A DNA stretch of 64,000 bases, from positions 22,501 to 86,500 of the forward strand of contig NZ_CAMPFU010000002.1 in assembly GCF_946848805.1 (NCBI RefSeq), written 5' to 3'. Position 1 is the first letter of the stretch, and each line of letters begins with the position of its first letter. The notes below the pieces were generated by a model, which ran no database searches, was not told where the DNA came from, and was given only the letters and a program-made list of their open reading frames with translations. Made by a program: the position numbers and the translations under genes. The stretch comes from Deinococcus sp. Marseille-Q6407 (GTDB taxonomy: Bacteria; Deinococcota; Deinococci; Deinococcales; Deinococcaceae). Shown here piece after piece: positions 1 to 10,292 of this stretch.

Positions 1-195
1 GTCGTAGATGTTGAAGAAACGGCTGAGTGCACTGGGGCTGACTCCCTCTGCCTGGCTGAACTTGGTCTTCTGACCTGGACTGTGGAAGAGGTGCAGCGAA
101 GCTTGCAAGCTTCGCTGCTGATACAGCGTCTCTGGAATATCCAGAACCTGCTGTGCGAAAATACGGACGCGCTCCCCTGAAACCTGTTTGTACAC
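1..195 (-). CDS. IS transposase, N-terminal fragment cut by window edge
   Basis: The minus strand is open from a GTG at 195 to base 1 (65 codons), with an in-frame stop just upstream of the GTG. The peptide contains SPSALSRFFNIYD and a preceding SLQASLHLFHSPGQKTKF segment. I recognise this as the N-terminus of a DDE-type (IS4/IS701-like) transposase common in Deinococcus; the family is from memory and tentative. The catalytic core lies outside the window. No terminal inverted repeat could be confirmed in 196-425. A 26-bp perfect palindrome (93-118) sits inside the coding sequence. Confidence 0.55.
   Translation of the reverse strand, partial: MYKQVSGERVRIFAQQVLDIPETLYQQRSLQASLHLFHSPGQKTKFSQAEGVSPSALSRFFNIYD
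93..118. repeat. 26-bp perfect palindrome inside transposase
   Basis: Every base from 93 to 118 pairs with its mirror position; the centre is GCTTGCAAGC. It lies in the transposase coding sequence. It could form a cruciform or hairpin, or be incidental to the codons. Confidence 0.8.
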
Positions 196-425
196 ACTTC
201 CAGAATTTCAGCTCTGGGAGCGCTTTTTGTCCGCCTATTCAGGTGCAAGTTCTGAGTAAAGGGTTTACTGTGCTGGTAAAGGTGTTTTTCTACTGCTGCG
301 CAGGCTGTTGCTTGATATTAGGGGCCTTTCCGTGCAGGTGGCGTGGCAACGGGCACAACTTCGCACGGCGCTGCGGCTGGCGGGGCTGAGCAATGGGGCA
401 GAGGTGACCGGGTCGCCCGCCACCG
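196..425. other. non-coding gap beside the transposase
   Basis: There is no convincing gene here. It should contain the end of the insertion sequence, but without the other end no inverted repeat or target duplication can be assigned. Confidence 0.5.
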
Positions 426-1310
426 TCAGAAACTGAACCAACTGTGCTCCGGCTCGTCACCATCTTTCAGGCGTGTTACCGTCAGCTCCGCCTGCCATAG
501 CCCCGGCCCACGCTCTGCGAGGGTGAGCAGGCCCAGGCCGCCGTCCGGCGTTTGCCACTGACTAATAGCCAGAGCTTCAGTTGCCGCCGCGCCCTGCTCA
601 TCCCAGCCAAAGTTATCCAGTTGCTCGGCAAAGTGGCCATACAGGTCATTCAGCGTTCCTGTGCCGCGCAACAGGGCCATAGAGGACGCGTGGCTGGCCC
701 GCTCATGACCATTGCCGCTGCCACCGATATTTTCCAGCGTCCAGCCGTCCGGGGCGGTCAGCGGGGGCAAAGTGGGCAGGGGCGACTTGCCCTCATCCCA
801 GGTCAGATGGTGGTACAGGCCAGCGCGCAGGGCCAGTTGCAAGAAAGTCTGACCGGCTTCCTCCCGGCTGTCCCAGAAGGCGCCCAGGCCCGCACCGCCG
901 TGAATGAGCCGATGGGCAGGCGCGGGGTCGGGTTCGCTGGACTGGGGCTGGTCTGGGAAGTGGGGCGCACCACTGGCCTGAAAGCCTGACGGTCTAAAGG
1001 GCAACCTGCTCTGCGGAACCCGCCAGCCCGCGCCCTCCAATCCGGCATTAATACGGCGAATAAGCTCGTCACTCTGGTGCCCTGGTACTGGCAGAAAGTA
1101 GAGCGTGGCGCTGTAGTCGCCGGGGTCAGTCACTTCTTCGATGCTGCCCAGCAGCCCGGCCAGCTCTGGCAGCGGCACGGGAGCAGCCTGCGGAAGCTGC
1201 CCTGGCCACAGCGTGGGCGTCTGCGGCCCACCTTGAAAACGCAGTGCTGCCAGCAACAGGTCATGGTCCGTGGAGAGGGTCATGGCAAGATTGTGGTGCA
1301 CAGCCGTCAT
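426..1310 (-). CDS. hypothetical protein
   Basis: A 294-residue ORF with no motif I recognise. It is Pro/Gly/Leu-rich with no signal peptide or membrane segment. The ATG at 1310 follows the stop of the upstream reading frame (1325) by 14 nt, so it was probably translated with that gene, which is now a pseudogene. A second ATG at 1283 is an alternative start. Third-position GC is high like its neighbours, so it looks like a resident gene. Function unknown. Confidence 0.6.
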   Translation of the reverse strand: MTAVHHNLAMTLSTDHDLLLAALRFQGGPQTPTLWPGQLPQAAPVPLPELAGLLGSIEEVTDPGDYSATLYFLPVPGHQSDELIRRINAGLEGAGWRVPQSRLPFRPSGFQASGAPHFPDQPQSSEPDPAPAHRLIHGGAGLGAFWDSREEAGQTFLQLALRAGLYHHLTWDEGKSPLPTLPPLTAPDGWTLENIGGSGNGHERASHASSMALLRGTGTLNDLYGHFAEQLDNFGWDEQGAAATEALAISQWQTPDGGLGLLTLAERGPGLWQAELTVTRLKDGDEPEHSWFSF

Positions 1311-1706
1311 CCGGGGATGAGGGGTCAGAACTCCAAGTCTTCGGACGGTTCAGCCTGACCCGCTGCCGCCAGCGCCTGCCGCTCAGCGTGGTTTTCGCGC
1401 AGCGAGCGCGGCAGGTCGTCGCGGTTCAGGAAAAAGGCTGTTTTCATTACCTCCGGCAGCACCACCGCGTCTGCGGTTTCCTCGTCAAAGCTGCGGGTGA
1501 GCCTCTGCGCCCACTCATAGGTCAGTGGCAGCGCCCCCCGGCTCAGCAGGGTGCCCAGCCAGTGCTGCTCGTTAATTTGGGCGAGTAGCGCCAGTACCGT
1601 CTCCGCTGTGCGGAAGCCTTCCTCGGTGCTGTCGTCCTGCATCCGCAGTTGTGCGGGCAGATGCGGCAGCAGGCCATCAAGGGCTGCCTGATACGCGGTC
1701 AGGTCG

Positions 1707-1720
1707 GATTCTTGATTCTT
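1707..1720. repeat. 7-bp perfect tandem duplication (frameshifting)
   Basis: GATTCTT occurs twice in a row. Removing one copy restores the reading frame of the surrounding pseudogene. There is no microhomology at the junction. Confidence 0.8.
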
Positions 1721-1764
1721 CCAGGTAGGGCCGAATCAATGGCTCGAGGCGTGGCCTGGACTGT

Positions 1765-1794
1765 TCAACCGTGAGCAGGTCAACCGTGAGCAGG
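1765..1794. repeat. 15-bp perfect tandem duplication (in frame)
   Basis: TCAACCGTGAGCAGG occurs twice in a row. On the minus strand this inserts five residues, giving [11 protein letters not shown]. Junction microhomology is 1 nt. Confidence 0.9.
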
Positions 1795-2188
1795 TTGGAC
1801 AGCATCCGCCCATGATTCATCTCCGGAAATTGCGCCATTGCCCCGCACAGCACCGGCACAGCCATATAAGTCGCCGGATAAATGTCGCCCTGGTGCCAGA
1901 TTTGCGCCCAGATGCGCTCGTGCAGCGGAATTTACTCGTCTTCGAAGTGGCCTGGAGTGGGTGGCCAGTCATACTCGCCCGGGCCCTCTACCAAAATGCG
2001 TTCCAGATATTCGGGCAAGCGCGGGTCGTGATAACAACTGTCAGGAGCAGTTCACGCTGGTGGGGGGCGAAAGGCATAAACCATACTGCCCTATTTTGCC
2101 CTTATGCCCAGGGCGTAAACTGATGGGATGCCTTCTGCCCCTTCCCGCCGCGCCTCCCTGTCAGGCCTGTTTCAGCCGAGGAGTCAGC

Positions 2189-4225
<2,037 letters not shown>

Positions 4226-4344
4226 GCCTGATTTCCGGCGGCCCTTGCGGCCTGGGGCGGGGCCGTTAAGCAGCTGTGACGGTCCCGTTCACGTGCGGGT
4301 ACCCCCGGCCTCCTACACTCGCCCCTGAACCACAGGAGGTTTGT

Positions 4345-5564
4345 ATGACCATGAAAGCAGTTGTCTGGCACGGCATTGGCGATATTCGCCTGGACGACGT
4401 GCCCGAACCCCAGCTTCAGGAACCCACCGATGCTGTCGTGCGGCTGACGGCCAGCGCGATTTGCGGCACCGACCTGCATTTCGTGCGCGGCACCATGGCC
4501 GAGATGGTTCCCGGCACCATTCTGGGACACGAGGGCGTGGGTATCGTGGAAGAGGTCGGCGCGGACGTGCGCAATTTCGTTCCTGGCGACCGTGTGGTGA
4601 TTCCTTCCTCGGCGTCCTGCGGCTACTGTGCGCCCTGCCGCGAGGGCAACACCTCGCAGTGTGACAATGCCAACCCCAACGGCCCGGAAGCCGGCACTGC
4701 CTTTTACGGTGGGCCCAAATCCACTGGCCCTCTGAACGGCCTGCAGGCTGAAAAAGCCCGGATCGTGTATGCCAATTCCAGCCTGGTGCGCCTGCCCGAT
4801 ACCGTAAGCGACGATCAGGCCCTGCTGATTTCCGACATCTTCCCGACGGCCTACTTCGGAGCTGAGCTGGCTGGTGTGAAGGAAGGCAGCCTGGTGGTGG
4901 TGCTGGGCTGCGGCCCGGTAGGACAGTTCTCGATTATCAGCGCTCAGCTGCTGGGCGCCAACCGGGTCATTGCGGTGGACCGCCTGCCCGACCGGCTGGA
5001 GATGGCCCGCTGCAACGGCGCCGAAGTGATCAACTTCGACGAGGAAGATCCGGTAGAAGCTGTCAAGCGCCTGACCGGCGGCCTGCTGGCCGACTGCGTG
5101 ATTGACGCCGTGGGCGTTGAAGCGCAGCATGCCCAGAGTGGCCCGGCCCAGCCAGACCGCCAGGAAAACAGCAGGACGAACAGCTGGTGCAGGAAGTGGC
5201 TCCGGACGCACAGCCCACCGAGGACGGCCAGTGGGTGCCCGGCGACGCCCCGGCCCAGGTACTGGAATGGTCTATAGAAATGGTCAAGAAGGCCGGCCAG
5301 ATCGGCATTATCGGGGTGTACCCGCCGCAGATGACCACCTACCCCATTGGCAAGGCGATGAACAAGAACCTGACCGTGCGCATGGGCAACTGCAACCACC
5401 GCACCATCATCCCCAAACTGGTGGACCTGGTGGCGGCAGGTGTGGTGGACCCCGCCAAGGTGCTGACCGAGCACGAGCATATGCACAGCGCCATTGACGC
5501 TTACAAGGCGTTCGATAAGCGCCAGCCGGGCTGGATTAAGGTAGAGCTAAAACCGCAGGCCTGA
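4345..5564 (+). pseudogene. zinc-dependent alcohol dehydrogenase, frameshifted
   Basis: Medium-chain dehydrogenase with a GroES-like N-domain (CGTDLHF, GHEGVGIVEEVG and the four-Cys structural zinc motif CGYCAPCREGNTSQC) and a Rossmann NAD-binding domain (VLGCGPVG). It resembles glutathione-independent formaldehyde/threonine dehydrogenase types. The frame breaks near 5140-5149, where GGCCC is duplicated; deleting one copy joins VGVEAQHAQSG to a continuation ending QEVAPDAQPTEDGQW, the sequence expected for this family, ending at 5564. AGGAGGT lies 4 nt before ATG 4345, and a -10-like TACACT lies at 4314-4319. As read, the product would lose about 120 C-terminal residues. The 5-bp repeat is short, so the exact lesion is less certain than the frameshift. 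Confidence 0.85.
5140..5149. repeat. 5-bp tandem duplication at the dehydrogenase frameshift
   Basis: GGCCC occurs twice in a row exactly where the reading frame changes, and deleting one copy restores a family-like sequence. A 5-mer repeat is not rare by chance, so the frame argument carries the case. Confidence 0.6.
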
Positions 5565-5578
5565 CCTGACTCCCTGAA

Positions 5579-5620
5579 CAAAGCCGGAGCAGGGAAGAGA
5601 TTCTTCCCGCTCCGGCTTTG
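5579..5620. terminator. bidirectional hairpin between convergent genes
   Basis: Two stacked perfect stems: 5579-5590 with 5609-5620 (12 bp) and 5592-5598 with 5602-5608 (7 bp), with a three-base loop. It lies between the convergent ends at 5564 and 5650. The T-tract is weak. Confidence 0.75.
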
Positions 5621-5649
5621 CTGTGCTTATGGTGGGCTGGCCCTGGTAC

Positions 5650-5943
5650 TCAGACCACGATGCGCCGGAACTCGCCGTCGTCGCCGCGGGCAGGCAGCTG
5701 GCCGTAAGCCAGTTCCTGCTCCACGACCTGCGCCATTGCCTGACCGATATCGTCGGCGCTGCGTTCTTCGGCGGGGGTAGGCTCGGCCACCACGTCAAAA
5801 CCGCGCAGGTTGCCGTCGGTGTCCTGGTGGCGGACTTCCACGCGGAAGTGGCCTTCTTCGCTGCTGTGGTTGATGGTCAGGCCGTCACGGGGGTCCTTGG
5901 TGTAAGCGGCGTCAAAAGCCTGCTGGATATCGGAAATATTCAT
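5650..5943 (-). CDS. small hypothetical protein
   Basis: A 97-residue acidic soluble protein beginning MNISDIQQAFDAAY; no catalytic motif recognised. The start at 5943 is supported by a leaderless arrangement: TAGACT followed by exactly 7 nt and then the ATG. It is divergent from the reductase at 6016, whose -10 is only about 50 bp away. Function unknown. Confidence 0.75.
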   Translation of the reverse strand: MNISDIQQAFDAAYTKDPRDGLTINHSSEEGHFRVEVRHQDTDGNLRGFDVVAEPTPAEERSADDIGQAMAQVVEQELAYGQLPARGDDGEFRRIVV

Positions 5944-6015
5944 GCCTTGCAGTCTAGGCTGGGGGCCGCCAGCGCGGCATGTGCAAAAGCCGCAGCCGAC
6001 CTTTACACTCGCTCC

Positions 6016-6558
6016 ATGCATGTCGCTGCTTATCTGGCCGCCAGTCTGGACGGGATGATTGCCCGTGAGGACGGCGCACTCGACTGGCTGCCTCAGCCGC
6101 AGGAGGGCGGGGAAGACTACGGCTACGCTGAATTCTTCGCTGGCCGCGACGTGCTGGTGCTGGGCCGGCGCACTTTCGAGACAGTGCGGGATTTTACGCC
6201 CTGGCCTTATGGCGACAAACCGGTAGTGGTTCTCAGCCGCACGCTGGCGCCAGCCGACCTGCCTGCCGGGTTACCGCTGCGTCTGCACGCCGGGCCGCTG
6301 CCAGAGCTGCTGCAGACGCTGGTCGCAGAAGGTTTGCAGCGAGTCTACGCAGACGGCGGCGAAGTGGTGCGGGGCTTCATTGCAGCGGGCCTGCTGGACG
6401 AACTGACCCTGACCACTGTCCCGGTATTGCTGGGACGGGGGCGGCCGCTGTTCGGCGCGGTGGAGGAGGATGTGAGCTTGGAATTGCTGGAGAGCCGCAG
6501 CTTTGCAGGTGGGCTGGTACAGAGCCGCTACCGGCTTCAGCGTCCGTCGGCCGGCTGA
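6016..6558 (+). CDS. RibD-C/dihydrofolate reductase-like protein
   Basis: 180 residues. The N-terminus AAYLAASLDGMIAREDG, the central VLGRRTFE and the C-terminal DELTLTTVPVLLGRGRPLF are hallmarks of the RibD C-terminal/dihydrofolate-reductase-like fold, which uses NADPH. It is a stand-alone copy without a RibD deaminase domain; the actual substrate is not known. TACACT at 6004-6009 is followed by 6 nt and the ATG, so the transcript is probably leaderless. It ends convergently with the nitroreductase. Confidence 0.85.
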   Translation: MHVAAYLAASLDGMIAREDGALDWLPQPQEGGEDYGYAEFFAGRDVLVLGRRTFETVRDFTPWPYGDKPVVVLSRTLAPADLPAGLPLRLHAGPLPELLQTLVAEGLQRVYADGGEVVRGFIAAGLLDELTLTTVPVLLGRGRPLFGAVEEDVSLELLESRSFAGGLVQSRYRLQRPSAG

Positions 6559-6714
6559 GTGGCCGGCGTGGAGAACGCTGTAGCCTGAGCTGCCGCCCAG
6601 GTCAGTCCAGTCGCCTTCTGGTAGGTGGGGGCAGCCCTCAAGCTTTTTTGAGCGTGATGCGAGCGAAGATGTTCTCCAGACGCCGCCCACATTCAGGCCT
6701 TATATGGCGTGGAC

Positions 6715-7326
6715 TTACTCGCGCACCCACATCACCTGCCCGGCCACCGGGTCGCGGCGGCCTTCGGGCCACTCGTCCACCTGTGCCAGATACACCAGAC
6801 CAATGGGCCGGCAGCCTTCCTCGAAGCCCAGCGCAGGCAGCGTGGCCGGGTGCATGACGGCCGCGTTGGTCATCCATTTGCTGCCCAGGCCGTGGGCGCG
6901 GGCCGCCAGCAGCAGGTTCTGGATGGCGGCGGCGGTAGCCCAGTCTTCCTCTTGGGGTGGGAATTTGGTGATGGCCGGCGTTTTGGCCGCCACCACGATC
7001 CAGACCGGTGCTTGGGCCTGGGTGGCCTGCTGCGCGGCGTGCAACTCGGCCACGGCCTCGGCGTTGGCGTCGGTCAGGCCCTTGTGCGCCGCCATGGACG
7101 TGGCCAGCACTTCTGCCAGACGTGCCCGGCCCGCGCCGGTAAAGACGCCGAAACGCCACGGCTGGGTGTTGCCGTGGCTGGGCGCCCAGTGGGCCGCTTC
7201 CAGCAGCGTCCAGACCAGGGCTTCGGGAATCTCTGGCTGCTCGGCGCTGAGACGGCCGAAGGGAACCGAGCGGCGGGTGCGAATGGCGGTGGCGGTGTCC
7301 AGCGGGGAATGCAGGTCGGTGCTCAT
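6715..7326 (-). CDS. nitroreductase family protein
   Basis: 203 residues of the FMN-dependent nitroreductase fold. The RTRRSVPFG segment near the N-terminus (FMN phosphate binding), HWAPSHGNTQPWRF, and the late GLGSKWMTN and GFEEGCRPIGLVYLA segments are typical. These enzymes reduce nitro compounds, quinones or enones with NAD(P)H; the substrate cannot be told. CATACT lies 6 nt before the ATG at 7326, again a leaderless layout. Confidence 0.85.
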   Translation of the reverse strand: MSTDLHSPLDTATAIRTRRSVPFGRLSAEQPEIPEALVWTLLEAAHWAPSHGNTQPWRFGVFTGAGRARLAEVLATSMAAHKGLTDANAEAVAELHAAQQATQAQAPVWIVVAAKTPAITKFPPQEEDWATAAAIQNLLLAARAHGLGSKWMTNAAVMHPATLPALGFEEGCRPIGLVYLAQVDEWPEGRRDPVAGQVMWVRE

Positions 7327-7361
7327 GGCCCCAGTATGAGATAAATCAGCCTGCCGCCGGC

Positions 7362-8010
7362 CTAGACCCAGGCGTCGGCGGACGGGTTCAGAATCAGCTC
7401 CACTTCGGCCCAGTCCGGGGCACCGCTCTGCCGAATAAAGCGGGCGGCCGCGTCCCAGTCGTAAGTCACCCGGCGGTGTTCGACGTGCCAGCCGTCGCTG
7501 CGCCGTTCCAGCAGAGTCCAGGCCGCTCTGGGATCGCCGTCGTTGGGCCAGTTGACCGGGCCGCTCCTGACCAGCAGCGTTTCTGCGATGCGGCGGGTAG
7601 TCGCGCGGTGCATGTGGCCGACCAGATAGATTCGGTGGCCGCCGAAGCCGCGTAGGCGCTCTGCGATTTCGGCTTCGCTGCGGCGGCGAAACAGCCGGGT
7701 GTCATAGTCGAACTGCAACAGCAGGCTGTCCCAGGCGGTTGCCGGCGTGCCGTACGATACCAGCACTTCGCCGCCGACCAGCGTAGTGTTTAGCGGCAGG
7801 GCCCGCCAGCCGCTCACGCTCCGGTGCCGGCAGCTGCGTGGCCAGCCACTGCTCCAGCGCCCGCAGCGGGTCGGTCTGTCCCCAAACCTGATCGCCCAGG
7901 TTCACGGTCAGGTCGGGGGCACAGGACCGAATGTCCTGAATCACGGACTGCGCCGCAAAAGCGTTGCCGTGAACGTCGCTCAGCACCGCCAGGCGCAGGT
8001 CGGCACTCAT
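7362..8010 (-). pseudogene. metallophosphoesterase, internally deleted and frameshifted
   Basis: The N-terminal part has the metal motif LSDVHGNAFA and GDQVWGQ, and the C-terminal part has VGHMHRATTR (GHxH motif). The GNxD/GNNDE motif normally between them is absent: the text runs from DPLRALE straight to QWLATQLPAPERE, implying loss of roughly 40-50 residues. The frame also changes near 7802, where one extra G in a GGGCCC run separates ERERLAG from the in-family continuation LPLNTTLVGGEVLVSYGTP. The start at 8010 overlaps the stop of the permease by 4 nt. Without a central metal ligand the product should be inactive. The size of the deletion is inferred from memory of the family. Confidence 0.75.
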
Positions 8011-9299
8011 ACTCTGTCGCTGCTCGCGTCGGTTTCCGGACGCTGTGCCGGCAGCAGCAGGTTCGCCACGATACCCACCAGCGCGGCCAGCGCCATGCCC
8101 GAAAGTTCCTGCTGGCTGCCGGGCAGCTTGAAAGCGGCGCCGCCCAGGCCCAGCACCAGAATCAGGCTCACCACGATCAGGTTGCGCGAGTGCGCGAAAT
8201 CGATCTGGGCTTCGGCCAGGGTGCGGATCCCGACCGAGGCGATCATCCCGAACAGCAGAATGGACACCCCGCCCAGCACGCTGGGAGGCAGGCTGGCCAG
8301 CAGCGCAGCCAGCTTGGGCGAGAAGCCGAACGCGATGGCGAACACGGCAGCGATACGGATGATGGCCGGGTCATACACCCTGGTCAGCGCCAGCACGCCG
8401 GTGTTCTCGGCGTAGGTGGTGGCGGCCGGCCCGCCCAGCACCGCCGAGGACATGTTGGCGATGCCGTCGGCCAGCAGGGTGCGGCTGAGGCCCGGATTCT
8501 TGAGGAAGTCTTGGCCCACCACCCGGCCGTTGACCACCACGTCGCCGATATGCTCGATGAAGGTGACGACCGCCACCGGCGCGATCAGGGCCACCGCCTG
8601 CCAGTTCAGTTCCGGCGCGTGAAAGGGCGGCAGGCCCAGCCAGGCGGCGCTGCGCAGGTGTGACAGGGCCTGGGGGTCCACGTTGCCGGTCAGCAGCGCT
8701 GTAAGGTAGCCCACCACGATGCCCACCAGAATAGGAATCATCTGGAAGATGCCCCGCCCGAACACGCTGGCGATCACGGCGGCCAGCAGGGTAATCAGCG
8801 CCACGCCCCAGCTGCCCAGCGCAGCGTGCTCCACCACGCTGGTGCCGGCCTGCTTGACGGCCACGTTGCTGAGGCTCAGGCCGATCACCATGATGACCGG
8901 CCCGGTCACGATAGGCGGAAACAGCTGCAGGATGCGCTCGGTGCCGAACAGCCGCACCAGCCCGCTGAACAGCACATACAGCAGCCCGGCGGCGATCAGG
9001 CCACCGGCTGCCGCGGCCGGGCCCATTTCCTTGACCACCAGCGCAGTGGGCGCGATAAAGGCGAAGCTGCTGCCCAGGAAAATCGGCACCCGCCAGCCGC
9101 TCAGTGCGTGGAAAATCAGCGTGGCGATGCCGGCTCCGAACAGCGCCAGCGAGGGCGGCAGGCCCACCAGAATCGGCACCAGCACGGTGGAGCCGAACAT
9201 GGCGATGGCGTGCTGGGCGCCCAGCAGCAGCTTGCGCTGCGGTGGCAGGGCGGCGGTGGGGTGAGGCGCTGGGACGGGAGGTGGAGGTGCCTGGGTCAT
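8007..9299 (-). CDS. uraA: uracil/xanthine permease
   Basis: 430 residues of the nucleobase:cation symporter-2 family, an inner-membrane proton symporter importing uracil or purines. About 14 hydrophobic segments are visible, with the N-terminal [18 protein letters not shown] signature and the family motif around [18 protein letters not shown] and [18 protein letters not shown]. The substrate motif looks uracil-type, but specificity is inferred. TACACT lies 10 nt before the ATG. It overlaps the start of the broken phosphoesterase (ATGA), so the two form an operon. Confidence 0.9.
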   Translation of the reverse strand: MTQAPPPPVPAPHPTAALPPQRKLLLGAQHAIAMFGSTVLVPILVGLPPSLALFGAGIATLIFHALSGWRVPIFLGSSFAFIAPTALVVKEMGPAAAAGGLIAAGLLYVLFSGLVRLFGTERILQLFPPIVTGPVIMVIGLSLSNVAVKQAGTSVVEHAALGSWGVALITLLAAVIASVFGRGIFQMIPILVGIVVGYLTALLTGNVDPQALSHLRSAAWLGLPPFHAPELNWQAVALIAPVAVVTFIEHIGDVVVNGRVVGQDFLKNPGLSRTLLADGIANMSSAVLGGPAATTYAENTGVLALTRVYDPAIIRIAAVFAIAFGFSPKLAALLASLPPSVLGGVSILLFGMIASVGIRTLAEAQIDFAHSRNLIVVSLILVLGLGGAAFKLPGSQQELSGMALAALVGIVANLLLPAQRPETDASSDRV

Positions 9300-9450
9300 G
9301 TCAGCCCTGAGTGTAGGGCAGGGGCAGGCGTGTGGGGCGGGGCAGAGGTGCGGGGGGCAACGCTATGGTGCCAAGCCGCGCAGCCAACTTGCCGCCCTCA
9401 GCTTGCCCCCGCCGCCAGACCCGGCAGACGCTATACTGAAAAGTGACCTT

Positions 9451-9849
9451 ATGGATTATGCGACTTCGGTTCCGGCTCGCCCCGGCTTTCGGCCTCTGCT
9501 GCAAGCGGCGGGCCGGGTGCTGCGCGGCGTCGTTGCGGGGCTGCTGGGCCTGCTGGGCCTGGCGCTCGCCGCGCTGTGCGTGGGCCGGTTCTCGGCGCTG
9601 GGGGCCGGCGCGCCGCTGTGGCTGGACACCCTGGCGGCCGCCGAACAGCTGGCCGGACAGCTGCTGTTCGGGTCGGCCTACGCCGGCTGGGACGGCTTCG
9701 CCCGTGCACTGATCCTGGCGCTGCTGAGCAGCATCTCGCTGGGCACGGCGGCCTGGGCCTGGCCGCGCCGGCGGATGCGGGTGGCCGCCGGGAACTCACC
9801 TTACTTGTTCTCCTATCAGGTGGAAGACGGCTCCGGCAGCGTAAACTGA
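9451..9849 (+). CDS. small membrane protein of unknown function
   Basis: 132 residues with two hydrophobic segments (GLLGLLGLALAALCVG and ALILALLSSISLGTAAWAW). No family recognised. TATACT at 9432-9437 is the probable -10, 13 nt from the ATG. It is the first gene of an envelope run: fabZ starts 5 nt after its stop, and the fabZ -10 element overlaps its last codons. Confidence 0.6.
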   Translation: MDYATSVPARPGFRPLLQAAGRVLRGVVAGLLGLLGLALAALCVGRFSALGAGAPLWLDTLAAAEQLAGQLLFGSAYAGWDGFARALILALLSSISLGTAAWAWPRRRMRVAAGNSPYLFSYQVEDGSGSVN

Positions 9850-9854
9850 GGGCC

Positions 9855-10292
9855 ATGTCAGATGCTGCTGCTCCGCTGCTGATTCAGGATGTCCTGAAAG
9901 TCCTTCCGCACCGCTATCCCTTTGTGCTGGTGGACCGGATACTGTCGGTCACGGACGGCGAAGTTCATGCCATCAAGAATGTCTCAGTGAACGAGCCGTA
10001 TTTCATGGGCCATTTTCCCCAGGAACCGGTGATGCCCGGCGTGCTGATCACCGAAGCGCTGGCGCAGGCGAGCATGTTCTGCCTGCACGGCGAGATGCCG
10101 GCCGGCACGGTGGGCTACCTGACCGGCATCGAGGGTGCCCGCTTCAAGCGCAAGGTGGTGCCGGGAGATCAGCTGCACCTCTACGCCCGGCTGGAATACC
10201 TGCGCCGCGGCCTGGGCAAGACGGTCTGCCGCGCCGAGGTGGACGGCGCGGTGGCCGCCGAAGCCACCATTCTCTTTGCTGTCGCCAAGTAA
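9855..10292 (+). CDS. fabZ: 3-hydroxyacyl-ACP dehydratase FabZ
   Basis: 145 residues, normal length. FabZ dehydrates beta-hydroxyacyl-ACP to trans-2-enoyl-ACP in type II fatty-acid synthesis. The catalytic segment [20 protein letters not shown] gives His53 and Glu67, with [12 protein letters not shown] upstream. TAAACT, which contains part of the preceding gene's stop region, lies exactly 7 nt before the ATG, so fabZ may be transcribed as a leaderless message as well as by read-through. The next gene begins at its stop codon. Confidence 0.95.
   Translation: MSDAAAPLLIQDVLKVLPHRYPFVLVDRILSVTDGEVHAIKNVSVNEPYFMGHFPQEPVMPGVLITEALAQASMFCLHGEMPAGTVGYLTGIEGARFKRKVVPGDQLHLYARLEYLRRGLGKTVCRAEVDGAVAAEATILFAVAK

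Larger units (their letters stand above)
1325..2077 (-). pseudogene. decayed hypothetical gene with tandem duplications
   Basis: Three pieces of one protein can be joined across damage. The start is probably the ATG at 2077 ([12 protein letters not shown]). The frame then changes near 2035-2050 and continues as [17 protein letters not shown]. An in-frame TAA lies at 1934-1932, after FEDE and before IPLHERIW. A 7-bp tandem duplication at 1707-1720 shifts the frame again; removing one copy joins LIRPYLEES directly to DLTAYQAALDG and restores the ORF that ends at 1325. A 15-bp tandem duplication (1765-1794) adds LLTVD in frame. No family recognised. With at least three lesions it cannot make a full product, and it seems to have been the upstream partner of the gene at 426-1310. 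Confidence 0.7.

Noticed and set aside
1838..2188. Upstream extension of uvrB to 1838
   Set aside because: The stretch overlaps the minus-strand pseudogene, has no UvrB-like sequence, and a good ribosome-binding site is found at 2189.
6637..6652. Short hairpin CTCAA...TTGAG with T-run, and a similar one at 42032-42050
   Set aside because: Only 5-6 AT-containing pairs each; one is placed between divergent genes. Too weak to call terminators.
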